Shown here piece by piece: positions 51,457 through 60,368 of a DNA stretch of 64,000 bases. Source of the stretch: Virgibacillus_O sediminis (GTDB lineage: Bacteria; Bacillota; Bacilli; Bacillales; Amphibacillaceae). Every line of letters starts with the position of its first letter. Position 1 is the first letter of the stretch. A program made the translations under genes and the position numbers. Under the pieces are notes generated by a model, which did not search any database, was not told the origin of the DNA, and worked only from the letters and a program-made list of their open reading frames with translations. The stretch lies in the NCBI RefSeq assembly GCF_042643265.1, contig NZ_JBHRRZ010000003.1, positions 177,640 to 241,639 on the forward strand, read 5' to 3'.

Positions 51457-53174
51457 TTTTTCACCCCTATCATTTCATGAAGCCCCTTGCCTGGTGCGAC
51501 CATCGGATAAACACACGCCTGTTGGTCCACCCGGCAGTCCACCAATGCTGGACCGTCGGAGTTGAAGACTTCATCCAATACCCTCAACGCATCTTCCTCA
51601 GTATCTACTTTGACTCCGCGGATACCATAACTCTCAGCGAGTTTGACAAAATCCGGATTATTTGGAAGGAGTGACTCCGAATAGCGCTCTTCATAGAAAC
51701 TTTCCTGCCATTGGCGGACCATACCGAGTGCATTGTTATTTACAATAATAATTTTGACCGGCAGGTTCTTTTCTTGAATGATGGACAATTCTTGCAAGGT
51801 CATCTGGAAGCCGCCATCACCGACAATGGAGACGACTAGATCGTCCGGAGCACCAAGTTGTGCGCCGATGGCTGCCGGGAAGCCGAATCCCATGGTTCCT
51901 AATCCACCGGAGGTTACCCAGCGATTTGGACGGTCAAAATGATAATACTGTGCAGCCCACATTTGGTGCTGGCCTACATCCGTGGTTACGATCGCGTCGC
52001 CATCCGAGAGACGATGGATCTGTTCCAGCAACCATTGCGGGGACAAAGCCGTGTCTCCCTCGTCGTACCACAATGGATAATTCAGTTTGTTCTGCGCGAT
52101 TTGTTCTTTCCAGCTGCGGCATTCGCCTACCGTAATGGAACTGTTTAACAATGCCAGCAATGCCTGTTTGGCATCACCCACTACAGGGATATCTGTTTCC
52201 ACATTCTTACCGATTTCAGCAGGGTCGATATCGATATGGGCAATTTTCGCATTCGGTGCGAAATGCTCCAGATTACCTGTCAGACGATCATCAAACCGTG
52301 CGCCGATATTTATCAGGAGGTCGCTTTCGTAAATTGCCATGTTGGCTGCATAAGTTCCATGCATGCCCGCCATGCCCAGCGAGAGCGGATTGGAAGCCGG
52401 AAAGCTTCCGAGCCCCAGCAGTGTGTTGGCCACTGGAATTTGATGTTTCTCAGCAAATTGTTCCAACTGTTCTGACGCTTTAGCGAATACAACCCCAGCG
52501 CCGGCCAGCAGTAGTGGCTTCTTCGCCCGGCTCAGTGCATCAGCCAGTTTGACTACCTGAAGTGGATTGGGCTTCGTGGTCGGCTGATAGCCGGGTAAAT
52601 GGAAATCATTTTCAAAGGTGTCGTTCGTCAGCTCCTGCGAAATGTTTTTCGGGATGTCGATGACTACTGGACCCGGCCTCCCAGTTGAAGCAATATGAAA
52701 AGCTTCGTTTACGATTCTTGGCAGTTCCGACAATGTATTGACCTGGTAGTTATATTTAGTAATAGGTGTGGTGATTCCCATTACATCGGATTCTTGAAAG
52801 GCATCGGTGCCGATGACACCCTGTGCCACCTGGCCAGTGAATATTACCAACGGTAGGGAGTCGATCATGGCATCCGTTATACCTGTAATCAGATTAGTCG
52901 CTCCCGGTCCGGATGTCGCTATGACTACACCGGGCTTTCCTGTAACCCGTGCATATCCTTCCGCTGCATGAATGGAGCCCTGCTCATGCCTGGAAAGTAT
53001 ATGTTTGAATGGTGTCTCATTACGGTACAATGCATCATATATTGGCAAAACTGCCCCGCCCGGATAACCAAATACTGTATCGACTTCCGCTTCAACCAGT
53101 GTCTGAACCAGCAGATCAGCCCCGGTTATCGTTTCATTCGCAGATTCCACTTTTTTCTTCACTTCAACTTTCAC
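51453..53174 (-). CDS. ilvB: Acetolactate synthase large (catalytic) subunit
   Basis: The 573-residue thiamine diphosphate enzyme makes acetolactate and acetohydroxybutyrate. The catalytic glutamate region is VFGYPGGAVLPIYDAL with HEQGSIHAAEGYAR, and the TPP-binding motif is VGDGGFQMTLQELSI with IVNNNALGMVRQWQ. The GTG 53174 start follows AAAGGAGG; the intervening ATG is followed by an immediate stop. First gene of the operon, directly behind a T-box leader. Confidence 0.97.
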   Translation of the reverse strand: MKVEVKKKVESANETITGADLLVQTLVEAEVDTVFGYPGGAVLPIYDALYRNETPFKHILSRHEQGSIHAAEGYARVTGKPGVVIATSGPGATNLITGITDAMIDSLPLVIFTGQVAQGVIGTDAFQESDVMGITTPITKYNYQVNTLSELPRIVNEAFHIASTGRPGPVVIDIPKNISQELTNDTFENDFHLPGYQPTTKPNPLQVVKLADALSRAKKPLLLAGAGVVFAKASEQLEQFAEKHQIPVANTLLGLGSFPASNPLSLGMAGMHGTYAANMAIYESDLLINIGARFDDRLTGNLEHFAPNAKIAHIDIDPAEIGKNVETDIPVVGDAKQALLALLNSSITVGECRSWKEQIAQNKLNYPLWYDEGDTALSPQWLLEQIHRLSDGDAIVTTDVGQHQMWAAQYYHFDRPNRWVTSGGLGTMGFGFPAAIGAQLGAPDDLVVSIVGDGGFQMTLQELSIIQEKNLPVKIIIVNNNALGMVRQWQESFYEERYSESLLPNNPDFVKLAESYGIRGVKVDTEEDALRVLDEVFNSDGPALVDCRVDQQACVYPMVAPGKGLHEMIGVKK

Positions 53175-53208
53175 TGCTGCATGCCTCCTTTAATGTTCTA
53201 TATAATCG

Positions 53209-53270
53209 AAAAAGACCCTTTTCTCCTATAAACCTGCACAAATGCAGAATTATTGGGGAGAAAAGAGTCT
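53209..53270 (-). terminator. T-box-controlled terminator before ilvB
   Basis: AGACTCTTTTCTCC (53257-53270) pairs with GGAGAAAAGGGTCT (53213-53226, with a G-T pair) and is followed by T residues on the minus strand. It overlaps the 3' side of the T-box, as needed for a switch with the antiterminator. Confidence 0.9.
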
Positions 53271-53610
53271 TCTTTTCACGGTACCACCCAGATTCATAGC
53301 ATCCTCGCGAATGCTATCTCACAGGCTGTCAGACAGCCCGCTTTGATAACAGGTGCACATTTGAAGCGCACCCGGCCAGGAATAATGGGATTGATAGAAT
53401 CCGTTCAACCTGGCACTCGGGGATGATGTCGGAACAGATTGCATTTCTGGGCTTCCAGCAACCCCAGATCTCTGTAAATGCATGGGCCCTGCTCCTTTTT
53501 TCCCGTCGTCGAGTTGGTGATATTAAGTTATTATGATGATTCGAATAATTCAGGTGACAGTTTTTTGTTAACTCATTGTCTAATTGGAAAAATGTAATAA
53601 CTGATATATT
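53209..53610 (-). promoter_or_regulatory. T-box leader of the ilv-leu operon
   Basis: On the minus strand the sequence GAATCTGGGTGGTACCGTG (53277-53295) is the T-box itself, which binds the acceptor end of uncharged tRNA. Stem I elements lie at about 53400-53500, with GATCTGGGGTTGCTGGAAG holding the GNTG-type motif. The leader is about 400 bases long from the predicted start site. Leucine tRNA is the known regulator for this operon in B. subtilis. I could not fix the specifier codon by eye. Confidence 0.93.
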
Positions 53611-53617
53611 GCTGATA

Positions 53618-53646
53618 ATCATATAACTTTTTCGGCTTCTGGTCAA
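53618..53646 (-). promoter_or_regulatory. Sigma-A promoter of the ilv-leu operon
   Basis: TTGACC (53641-53646) and TATGAT (53618-53623) on the minus strand are separated by exactly 17 bases, just upstream of the T-box leader. Confidence 0.75.
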
Positions 53647-54110
53647 CAGCTATTTTAAAATTTTTTGATACTTTTGATTAATAACTTTATATGTATGCGG
53701 TTACATCATTGAAGGTCTCACACTTGACTTTTATATTACAAAATTATTACAAAAAGAAATAATATTTGATGGCATTTAAATACTCCTTTTTGCCCGTATT
53801 CGTAGAGGATACAGTTTTTCGGATTCTAAAAATATATTTTCAAGTTAATGTCAAATTTTGACTGTTGATGCAAAATTTATGGGAGGCCATTTCTCTGATA
53901 GAAAAATCTGCCAGCACATAATTAACGCTTTTCTATTTGGATCCTTTTCATTCCGAGACGGTGGAGCATTGGTAAATCACCAATGAATCTGGAAGTATAA
54001 AATCTCCGCTCCATCATCGCAATATATCGCAAATATTCATTAACAACCCTAATCTGACAGCTGTTCCCAAGTTGGTCATCCGCTAATACATCTATGCAAT
54101 ATATTGGATA
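53647..54110. other. 460-base AT-rich gap between ilvD and the ilv-leu promoter
   Basis: No coding capacity is seen. The part next to the ilvB promoter is very AT rich and could hold sites for global regulators, but I found no convincing CodY box. A nested inverted repeat lies at 53960-54015. CATTGGT and ACCAATG form a 7-bp inner stem, and GGTGGAGC with GCTCCATC forms a possible outer stem. Confidence 0.5.
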
Positions 54111-54143
54111 ACAAAACCCCCATCACATGGATGGGGGTTTTGT
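54111..54143 (-). terminator. Terminator of ilvD
   Basis: ACAAAACCCCCATC pairs perfectly with GATGGGGGTTTTGT across a five-base loop, four bases after the ilvD stop. Confidence 0.88.
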
Positions 54144-54146
54144 GCA

Positions 54147-55847
54147 TTATTCTTCACTGTCCAGGAAGTCGGTTACCGCTCCTTTTGATGAGCAGGACAC
54201 GTTATGTGCGTATTTGCCGAGAATTCCCTTTTTATAAAGTGGAGGCGCTACCCAGTCTTTTCTACGATTTTCCAATTCCTCTTCGGAAACCTCCATAGAG
54301 ATTTCTTTCCGATCCGAATCGATGGTGACAAGGTCCCCCTCTTTCAGGAAGGCTATTGGTCCGCCGTCCTGTGCTTCCGGAGAGATATGGCCGACCACAA
54401 GTCCATGGGTGCCGCCGGAGAATCTGCCATCTGTCAGCAGTGCCACTTTCTCACCCAGGCCTTTACCTACCAAAATACTGGAAATGGAAAGCATTTCCGG
54501 CATTCCCGGACCGCCTTTTGGTCCAACATAGCGGATGACCAATACATCTCCCTCATTGATTTCATTATTCATGACCGCCTGGGTCGCTTCTTTTTCCGTA
54601 TCGAACACACGCGCCGGGCCTGTATGGCGTTTGACTTTTACACCGGATACTTTAGCCACAGCACCTGTTGGTGATAGATTCCCTTTTAAAACAATCAATG
54701 GACCATCTGCACGTTTAGGGTTATCAAACGGCATGATTACCTTTTGCCCTTCCGCCAGGTTCGGAGCTTCTGCCAGGTTTTCAGCAACAGTCTTACCTGT
54801 TACAGTCAGGCAGTCACCATGGAGGTACCCTTCCTCATAAAGAAGTTTCATGACAGCCTGTACACCACCGACGCGATGCAGGTCTTGCATCACATACTGC
54901 CCGCTTGGCTTGAGGTCAGCCAAATGCGGAACTTTTTCCTGCAGGCGATTGAAATCGTCGATGGACAGATCTACCTTCGCTGCATGGGCAATCGCCAACA
55001 GGTGAAGGATGGCATTTGTAGATCCACCAAGAGCCATGACCACGGTGATTGCATTTTCAAACGCTTCTTTAGTCAGGATATCTTTTGGATAAATCCCTTT
55101 ATCGAGGAGGTTATACAATGCCTCACCGGCTTTGGCACAGTCTTCAGCCTTTTCAGCAGATTCGGCCGGGTTTGAAGAGCTTCCAGGGAGGCTCATACCC
55201 ATTGCTTCTACAGCCGAAGCCATCGTATTTGCTGTGTACATTCCACCGCAGGCCCCTGCTCCAGGGCATGCACTGCATTCGATGGATTTCAATTCTTCAT
55301 CATCAATATCGCCATTATTATGGCGGCCTACCCCTTCAAAAACGGAAACAATGTCGATGTCCTTCCCTCTGTGCCGTCCCGGTGCAATTGTTCCGCCATA
55401 GACGAATACAGCCGGAACTTCTGAATTGGCAATGGCAATCAAACAGCCCGGAATATTTTTATCACATGCACCGATTGCTACAAACCCGTCCAAGTTCTCA
55501 GCTCCGACCACTGTCTCAATCGAATCGGCAATAACATCACGGCTTGGCAGCGAATAACGCATACCTTGAGTACCCATGGAGATTCCATCTGATACGGTAA
55601 TAGTATTGAATATCAGTGGTGCCGCGCCAGCCTCTTTGGCTCCCTTCTTGGCACTGATCGCCAAATCATCGATATGTATATTACACGGGGTCACTTCACT
55701 CCATGTGCTGGCGATTCCAACCATCGGCTTCTTGAAATCCTCATCATTGATACCGACGGCCCTCAGCATTGCCCGGTTAGGAGCGCGCATGGCATCGTCC
55801 GAGAATACTTGACTCTTGATGCGTAGATCTTTTTCTGTTTTTTCCAT
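54147..55847 (-). CDS. ilvD: Dihydroxy-acid dehydratase
   Basis: The 566-residue iron-sulfur enzyme makes the 2-oxo acids for valine and isoleucine. Cluster cysteines lie in IGACDKNIPGC and CPGAGACGGMYTANTMASAV. Also typical are VMALGGSTNAILHLLAIA and LLTDGRFSGGTHG. ATG 55847 is chosen because AGGTGG stands nine bases upstream; the ORF extends 11 codons further but without an SD. It is transcribed separately from the T-box operon, with its own terminator. Confidence 0.96.
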   Translation of the reverse strand: MEKTEKDLRIKSQVFSDDAMRAPNRAMLRAVGINDEDFKKPMVGIASTWSEVTPCNIHIDDLAISAKKGAKEAGAAPLIFNTITVSDGISMGTQGMRYSLPSRDVIADSIETVVGAENLDGFVAIGACDKNIPGCLIAIANSEVPAVFVYGGTIAPGRHRGKDIDIVSVFEGVGRHNNGDIDDEELKSIECSACPGAGACGGMYTANTMASAVEAMGMSLPGSSSNPAESAEKAEDCAKAGEALYNLLDKGIYPKDILTKEAFENAITVVMALGGSTNAILHLLAIAHAAKVDLSIDDFNRLQEKVPHLADLKPSGQYVMQDLHRVGGVQAVMKLLYEEGYLHGDCLTVTGKTVAENLAEAPNLAEGQKVIMPFDNPKRADGPLIVLKGNLSPTGAVAKVSGVKVKRHTGPARVFDTEKEATQAVMNNEINEGDVLVIRYVGPKGGPGMPEMLSISSILVGKGLGEKVALLTDGRFSGGTHGLVVGHISPEAQDGGPIAFLKEGDLVTIDSDRKEISMEVSEEELENRRKDWVAPPLYKKGILGKYAHNVSCSSKGAVTDFLDSEE

Positions 55848-56048
55848 TCTGTAACCCACCTTCCAAAAGTTGTCATTCATTTTTTATAACAGTTTAAACT
55901 GTAAAGATTCTAATAATTAAATTATTCTAGCATACTTATTTTAGTTTGTGTAGGTGCTTTTTACGAAAGTCAAAAATATTTCTCTTTTTTGAAGGCACGG
56001 AAACATTTTGACAGACGAATTCCTATTCCGGGGTGAAGGCTGAAGCTT

Positions 56049-56078
56049 AAAAAGCCGGACAACACAGTCCGGCTTTTT
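56049..56078 (-). terminator. Terminator of glpK
   Basis: AAAAAGCCGGAC pairs with GTCCGGCTTTTT, ten bases beyond the glpK stop. Confidence 0.9.
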
Positions 56079-56088
56079 GATAGTTATT

Positions 56089-57582
56089 CTATTTAAATAC
56101 TCTAGCTGCTTCTACCGCCTTTTTCCAACCTGCATATAGATGCTGGCGCTTTTCTTCTTCCATATCGGCTTGGAACGTTCTCTCATTCTCCCATTGGCTT
56201 GCAATCTGCTCCTTATCTTTCCAATAACCGACAGCCAAACCGGCAAGATAGGCCACACCCATGGCGGTTGTCTCCTGGATGGCAGGCCTTTCCACCGGGA
56301 CACCCAGCATGTCACTTTGAAATTGCATGAGGAAGTCATTCTTTACTGCTCCTCCATCCACGCGGAGGATTTTCAGGTCAATGCCAGAGTCTTCTACCAT
56401 TGCATCGAGTACATCCCGTGATTGATAGGCAAGTGATTCAAGCGTGGCACGGATCATATGCTCCTTCCTGGTGCCGCGGGTGATGCCAAAGAAGGAGCCG
56501 CGTGTTTCACTATCCCAGTATGGTGTCCCTAGCCCGACAAAGGCAGGAACCATATAAACACCATCTGTAGAGTCCACCTTTGCAGCGTATTTTTCACTTT
56601 CCGAGGCATTGCGAATAACCTGCAGACCATCCCTGAGCCACTGTATGGCAGAACCGGAGACAAAGATGCTGCCTTCCAAGGCATACTCCACCCTGCCGTC
56701 CACTCCCCATGCAAGGGTGGTCAGAAGGCCATGCTTCGAGCTGACCCCTTCTTCCCCTGTATTCATCAGCATGAAACCGCCTGTACCATAAGTGTTTTTT
56801 GCCATCCCTTTTTCAAAACAGGCCTGACCGAACAATGCCGCTTGCTGATCTCCCGCAATTCCCGCGATAGGAACTTCGTGGCCGAAGAAATGGTAGCTGA
56901 CCGTTCGGGCATACTCCTCTGATGAAGGACGAACCTCTGGCAGCATACACTTTGGAACATCCAGCATTTCCAGCAGTTCATCATCCCACATGAGATCATA
57001 TATATTGAACAGCATGGTTCGGGAGGCATTGGAATAATCGGTCACATGGGCCTTCCCACCTGAAAGTTTATGCACGAGCCATGTATCAATGGTTCCAAAC
57101 AGCAAATCGCCGTTTTCAGCTTTTTCCCGTGCATGATCTACATGGTCCAAAATCCACTTCACTTTCGTCCCGGAAAAATAAGGATCGATCAGCAGCCCAG
57201 TCTTTTCATGGATCATCTCTGTATACCCTTGCTCTTCCAATTGTTTACAAATGCCTGCCGTCTGTCTGGACTGCCAGACGATGGCCTTATGGATTGGCCT
57301 ACCAGTGTTTTTATCCCACACCACTGTGGTTTCCCGCTGATTGGTAATACCTATACCAGCTACCTGTCCCGGATCTATTTCCGCTTTCCTCAGCGCATCG
57401 GCGATACAGGCTAACACAGATGTCCATATTTCATTGGCGTCGTGCTCGACCCATCCTGGACGAGGAAAGAACTGTTCAAATTCCTTCTGCCCTGTAGCCA
57501 CTATTTTCCCCGCCTTATTGATGAGTATTGCTCGTGAACTGGTAGTCCCCTGATCAATCGAAAGCATATACTTCTCCCTCAA
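56089..57582 (-). CDS. glpK: Glycerol kinase
   Basis: The 497-residue FGGY kinase phosphorylates glycerol. Motifs include SIDQGTTSSRAIL at the N terminus, GITNQRETTVVWDK, GTIDTWLVHKLSGGKAHVTDYSNASRT (written here as two parts of the actin-like domain) and LRVDGGAVKNDFLMQ. TTG 57582 (AAGGAGG upstream) gives an N terminus close to B. subtilis GlpK; ATG 57567 is an alternative. Neither glpF nor glpD is next to it. Confidence 0.95.
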   Translation of the reverse strand: MREKYMLSIDQGTTSSRAILINKAGKIVATGQKEFEQFFPRPGWVEHDANEIWTSVLACIADALRKAEIDPGQVAGIGITNQRETTVVWDKNTGRPIHKAIVWQSRQTAGICKQLEEQGYTEMIHEKTGLLIDPYFSGTKVKWILDHVDHAREKAENGDLLFGTIDTWLVHKLSGGKAHVTDYSNASRTMLFNIYDLMWDDELLEMLDVPKCMLPEVRPSSEEYARTVSYHFFGHEVPIAGIAGDQQAALFGQACFEKGMAKNTYGTGGFMLMNTGEEGVSSKHGLLTTLAWGVDGRVEYALEGSIFVSGSAIQWLRDGLQVIRNASESEKYAAKVDSTDGVYMVPAFVGLGTPYWDSETRGSFFGITRGTRKEHMIRATLESLAYQSRDVLDAMVEDSGIDLKILRVDGGAVKNDFLMQFQSDMLGVPVERPAIQETTAMGVAYLAGLAVGYWKDKEQIASQWENERTFQADMEEEKRQHLYAGWKKAVEAARVFK

Positions 57583-57646
57583 GCCAATTCCTCCTTAAAT
57601 AGGTTGTCAGCAGCCGAACCTGATGTATTTACTACGATGATAGCAA

Positions 57647-57660
57647 TTAAAGCGCTTTAT
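57647..57660. promoter_or_regulatory. Probable cre site upstream of glpK
   Basis: TAAAGCGCTTTA is a 12-bp perfect palindrome sharing the AAAGCGCTTT core of cre sites, though the flanking TG/CA are missing. It lies just upstream of a -10-like TGCTATCAT on the minus strand, in a repressing position. Confidence 0.5.
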
Positions 57661-57774
57661 TTCCATACATTCTCTACTTCTATACCATGCACAAAAGCTT
57701 ATTAACTTCCATCTTCCCCAATTGGACTTTTCCCATAACAAAGATCCTTGTAACAGATTTTCGTTAAAAACAAA

Positions 57775-57804
57775 ATAAAACGCCATCCCTTAAGAGGAAT
57801 GGCG
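57775..57804 (-). terminator. Terminator overlapping the queuosine transporter stop
   Basis: CGCCATTCC pairs with GGGATGGCG (one mismatch) at the end of the transporter gene, with a T-rich tail on the minus strand. Confidence 0.65.
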
Positions 57805-58431
57805 TACCGTAAGATCTTCCGGTTTTACTGTGTTCTGTTTCCTGGCTATATTTACCAGCAGATATACAATCGGTGTATCAATCAGTGCCACGATCAGTTT
57901 AAAAACATATTGCGTGGCAATCATGCCGAGGAGAACCCCTGTCGGAACAATGCCCCAGAAGGCAACCGTAATAAAAATAGTCGTGTCTACAAGTTGTGCG
58001 GCTGCAGTAGAGAGGTTATTCCGCAGCCATAATTTTTTCCCGCCATAACTCTCTTTCAGCCGATGAAATAGACTCACATCTAGATGCTGACTGGCAACAT
58101 AGGACAACAAGCTGGCCGCCATCACTCGGAAACTCCCACCCAAAATCGTCTCAAATTCCGTCTGGAGACCGAAACTTGACGCGGCAGGAAGCTGGATGGC
58201 AATCAAAATGAACACCATTACCAGCACTTGGGTAAAGAATCCTGCTTGAACGGTTTTTCGTGCAGCATCCCTGCCATAGACCTCACCGATGACATCTGTA
58301 ATCAAGAAGGTGATGACATAGACAATGACTGCAGCCGGCAGAATAAATTCCCCGACACTGAATAATTTGACACCTAAAATATTTGAGATAACTAAAAGTC
58401 CAACAAATAAAGCATTCAAATAGATAAACAT
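57790..58431 (-). CDS. Queuosine precursor transporter, YhhQ/VUT family
   Basis: A 213-residue protein with six membrane segments. The family features VKLFSVGEFILPAAVIVYVI, FLITDVIGEVYGRDAARKTV and SQHLDVSLFHRLKE are visible. YhhQ-type proteins import preQ0 or preQ1. The gene lies downstream of queF behind a preQ1-I riboswitch, which strongly supports this substrate. No other queuosine synthesis genes are in the window, so salvage is a main route. Confidence 0.92.
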   Translation of the reverse strand: MFIYLNALFVGLLVISNILGVKLFSVGEFILPAAVIVYVITFLITDVIGEVYGRDAARKTVQAGFFTQVLVMVFILIAIQLPAASSFGLQTEFETILGGSFRVMAASLLSYVASQHLDVSLFHRLKESYGGKKLWLRNNLSTAAAQLVDTTIFITVAFWGIVPTGVLLGMIATQYVFKLIVALIDTPIVYLLVNIARKQNTVKPEDLTVRHSS

Positions 58432-58483
58432 AGAAAACCTCCTAAATCAACAGAGAGATTTCTGCCAACCCTCTATAAAGCCC

Positions 58484-58972
58484 TTAGCGGTTATCAACGG
58501 TTTCCGGATACATGTCATGGTTCATCATCCGATGTTCTGCCATTTTTTCATACTTCGTGCCCGGACGTCCGTAATTGCAATAAGGGTCGATGGAAATACC
58601 GCCACGCGGTGTGAATTTCCCCCATACCTCTATATATCGTGGGTCCATAAGTTCCACCAGATCATTCATAATGATATTCATACTGTCTTCATGGAAGCCT
58701 CCATGATTTCGAAAGCTGAAGAGATAGAGCTTTAATGCCTTGCTTTCAACCATTTTTACGTCAGGGATATAACTTATATAAACGGTCGCAAAATCCGGCT
58801 GATTGGTGATAGGACATAGGGTGGTGAATTCGGGGCAATTGAACTTCACAAAGTAATCGCGGTCCTGGTGATTATTTTCAAAGGTTTCCAACACCCCTGG
58901 ATTATAGTCAAAATCGTAGCTGACCCCCTGGTTGCCCAGCAGTGTCAAATCGGATACATCCTGTTTTTTCAT
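58484..58972 (-). CDS. queF: NADPH-dependent preQ0 reductase
   Basis: QueF reduces the nitrile of preQ0 to the amine preQ1. This is the short 162-residue type. The active-site thioimide cysteine is C53 in FTTLCPITNQPDF, with the proton donor D60. The signature ESKALKLYLFSFRNHG and the final RGGISIDPYCNYGRP are present. ATG 58972 follows GAGGAGGA; the longer frame to 59002 lacks support. It is the first gene behind the riboswitch. Confidence 0.96.
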   Translation of the reverse strand: MKKQDVSDLTLLGNQGVSYDFDYNPGVLETFENNHQDRDYFVKFNCPEFTTLCPITNQPDFATVYISYIPDVKMVESKALKLYLFSFRNHGGFHEDSMNIIMNDLVELMDPRYIEVWGKFTPRGGISIDPYCNYGRPGTKYEKMAEHRMMNHDMYPETVDNR

Positions 58973-59037
58973 TACATTCCTCCTCTGTATCGATTGGATC
59001 AATTATCGGAAATCTGCTTGTGGTTTTTGTTGAAATA

Positions 59038-59069
59038 ATAAAAAGCCATGTGTCCTAAGGCACATGGCT
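59038..59069 (-). terminator. Terminator controlled by the preQ1 riboswitch
   Basis: AGCCATGTG pairs with CACATGGCT and is followed by a T run on the minus strand, about 20 bases downstream of the aptamer and ahead of queF. Confidence 0.88.
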
Positions 59070-59089
59070 TCATAATTATGAATTAGTGC

Positions 59090-59125
59090 TTAGTTTTTTA
59101 TAGAGGGTTGGACTAAGAACCTCTC
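59090..59125 (-). promoter_or_regulatory. preQ1-I riboswitch
   Basis: On the minus strand AGAGGTTCTTAGTCCAACCC is followed by TCTATAAAAAACTAAG, the compact class I preQ1 aptamer: a hairpin closed by AGAGG/CCTCT-type pairing with the A-rich tail folding back. It is followed by the queF-controlling terminator. Binding of preQ1 should stop transcription of queF and the transporter gene. Confidence 0.95.
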
Positions 59126-59142
59126 ACGTATTCAACGTTTCT

Positions 59143-59171
59143 ATTATACACATTCCTGTTTTTCCTGTCAT
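59143..59171 (-). promoter_or_regulatory. Promoter of the queF leader
   Basis: ATGACA (59166-59171) and a perfect TATAAT (59143-59148) on the minus strand with a 17-base spacer, shortly upstream of the riboswitch. Confidence 0.75.
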
Positions 59172-59338
59172 CCGCAATTTTTTATTTATAATATACATAT
59201 TATTTTGTAATATTTTCATTCCTGGAATGAGTCACAATATGATATATTGGACCTATAGTTAATGTTCATTCAACCTTCTATACTTCCGTCAGCTCCGACC
59301 ATACAGGCTGGCAGAAGTTCCCGAAAGGAGCAGAAATA

Positions 59339-60052
59339 ATGAAGGATCGCCTCCATACCATACAAACATGTACAAAGGAGCACGGACCCGGCCTGCGTTA
59401 TCTGTTGGTCATGCAAGGATGTCCCATGCGCTGTAGATCGTGTCATCAGCCAGACAGCCGGAGAATCAGCGAAGGCCGGGAGATAACCGTGGAAGAGATT
59501 GTCCAAGAAGTAACAACCTACCTCCCCTTCCTGCAGGCTTCAGGAGGTGGAATTACTGTCAGCGGAGGTGAAGCTCTTCTCCATACCAAATTCCTTAATA
59601 AATTGTTCAGCGAAATGAAAAAACTGGGGGTGCACACGGCAATTGATACGGCAGGGGGCTGCTATACGAAATCCGACTTTTTCATGAAGCAGCTGGACCA
59701 GCTGCTATCCAATACCGACTTGGTTCTATTGAATCTGAAGCAGATTGATCCGGATAAACATAGAGCACACACGGGAATCACGAACAGCCATATTCTGGAG
59801 TTCGCCCGCCATTTATCTGATAGAAATGTGCCGGTATGGATTCGTCATGAACTGATCGAAGGTGTCAGTGACCACGATGAAGACCTCATACTTCTCTCCG
59901 ATTTCATCCATACATTGAAAAACGTAGAAAAGGTGGAGGTGCTTCCCTACCTGAACGGAGACAAACCAGGTTATCAGTTAGAAGGTATGAAAACACCTAC
60001 AGCCGCACGCCTCAGCAATGCAGAGCAGATACTGAACCATCAAATCATTTAA
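59339..60052 (+). CDS. pflA: Radical SAM enzyme resembling pyruvate formate-lyase activase
   Basis: The 237-residue protein has the radical SAM cluster motif C28-x3-C32-x2-C35 in MQGCPMRCRSCHQPD. SAM contacts such as SGGGITVSGGEALL, the AIDTAGG strand and LLNLKQIDPDKHRAHTGI follow the PflA pattern closely, as does VEVLPY near the end. PflA makes a glycyl radical on its partner. No pflB or other glycyl radical enzyme lies in the window, so its target is unknown. AAAGGAG precedes ATG 59339. Monocistronic. Confidence 0.82.
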   Translation: MKDRLHTIQTCTKEHGPGLRYLLVMQGCPMRCRSCHQPDSRRISEGREITVEEIVQEVTTYLPFLQASGGGITVSGGEALLHTKFLNKLFSEMKKLGVHTAIDTAGGCYTKSDFFMKQLDQLLSNTDLVLLNLKQIDPDKHRAHTGITNSHILEFARHLSDRNVPVWIRHELIEGVSDHDEDLILLSDFIHTLKNVEKVEVLPYLNGDKPGYQLEGMKTPTAARLSNAEQILNHQII

Positions 60053-60118
60053 AAGGTACGAGGGGCAGAGATGCTCCGGTTGGCTACGTATAGATTCTAC
60101 TCAGTGAACACCTAAAAA

Positions 60119-60365
60119 GGGGTTGTGACATATCAAAACGTTTAACTCTATAGGCGAACAATAATCTGAAATAGCGGAGGAAATACACGTAGACTCCTGC
60201 GGGAGGAAAGGCATAGGTGAGATCCCACAGTGCGTCAGCACGAGGAGGCCCACCAGCCGCCCGCTGAAAGCGAAGTGTATTTTCCGAAGCGGTTTATATC
60301 CACTAATCAAATTTTCTAGTTCGTTCGGATTTATCATTGAATAAAACACTTTTGTCCCAATCTTA
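60119..60365 (+). repeat. Dispersed repeat, copy D
   Basis: Contains AGCGGAGGAAATACACG, TAGACTCCTGCGGGAGG, CACAGTGCGTCAGCACGAGG, GTGTATTTTCCGAAGCGG and ends with ACTTTTGTCCCAATCTTA, the best-kept right end. The left end is degenerate (GGTTGTGACA). It lies between convergent genes and ends four bases from the yciI stop. Confidence 0.88.
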
Positions 60366-60368
60366 CTC

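Noticed and set aside
53540..53720. AATTTT-rich stretches near the ilv-leu promoter as possible CodY boxes.
   Set aside because: None matches AATTTTCWGAAAATT well enough; the region is simply AT rich.
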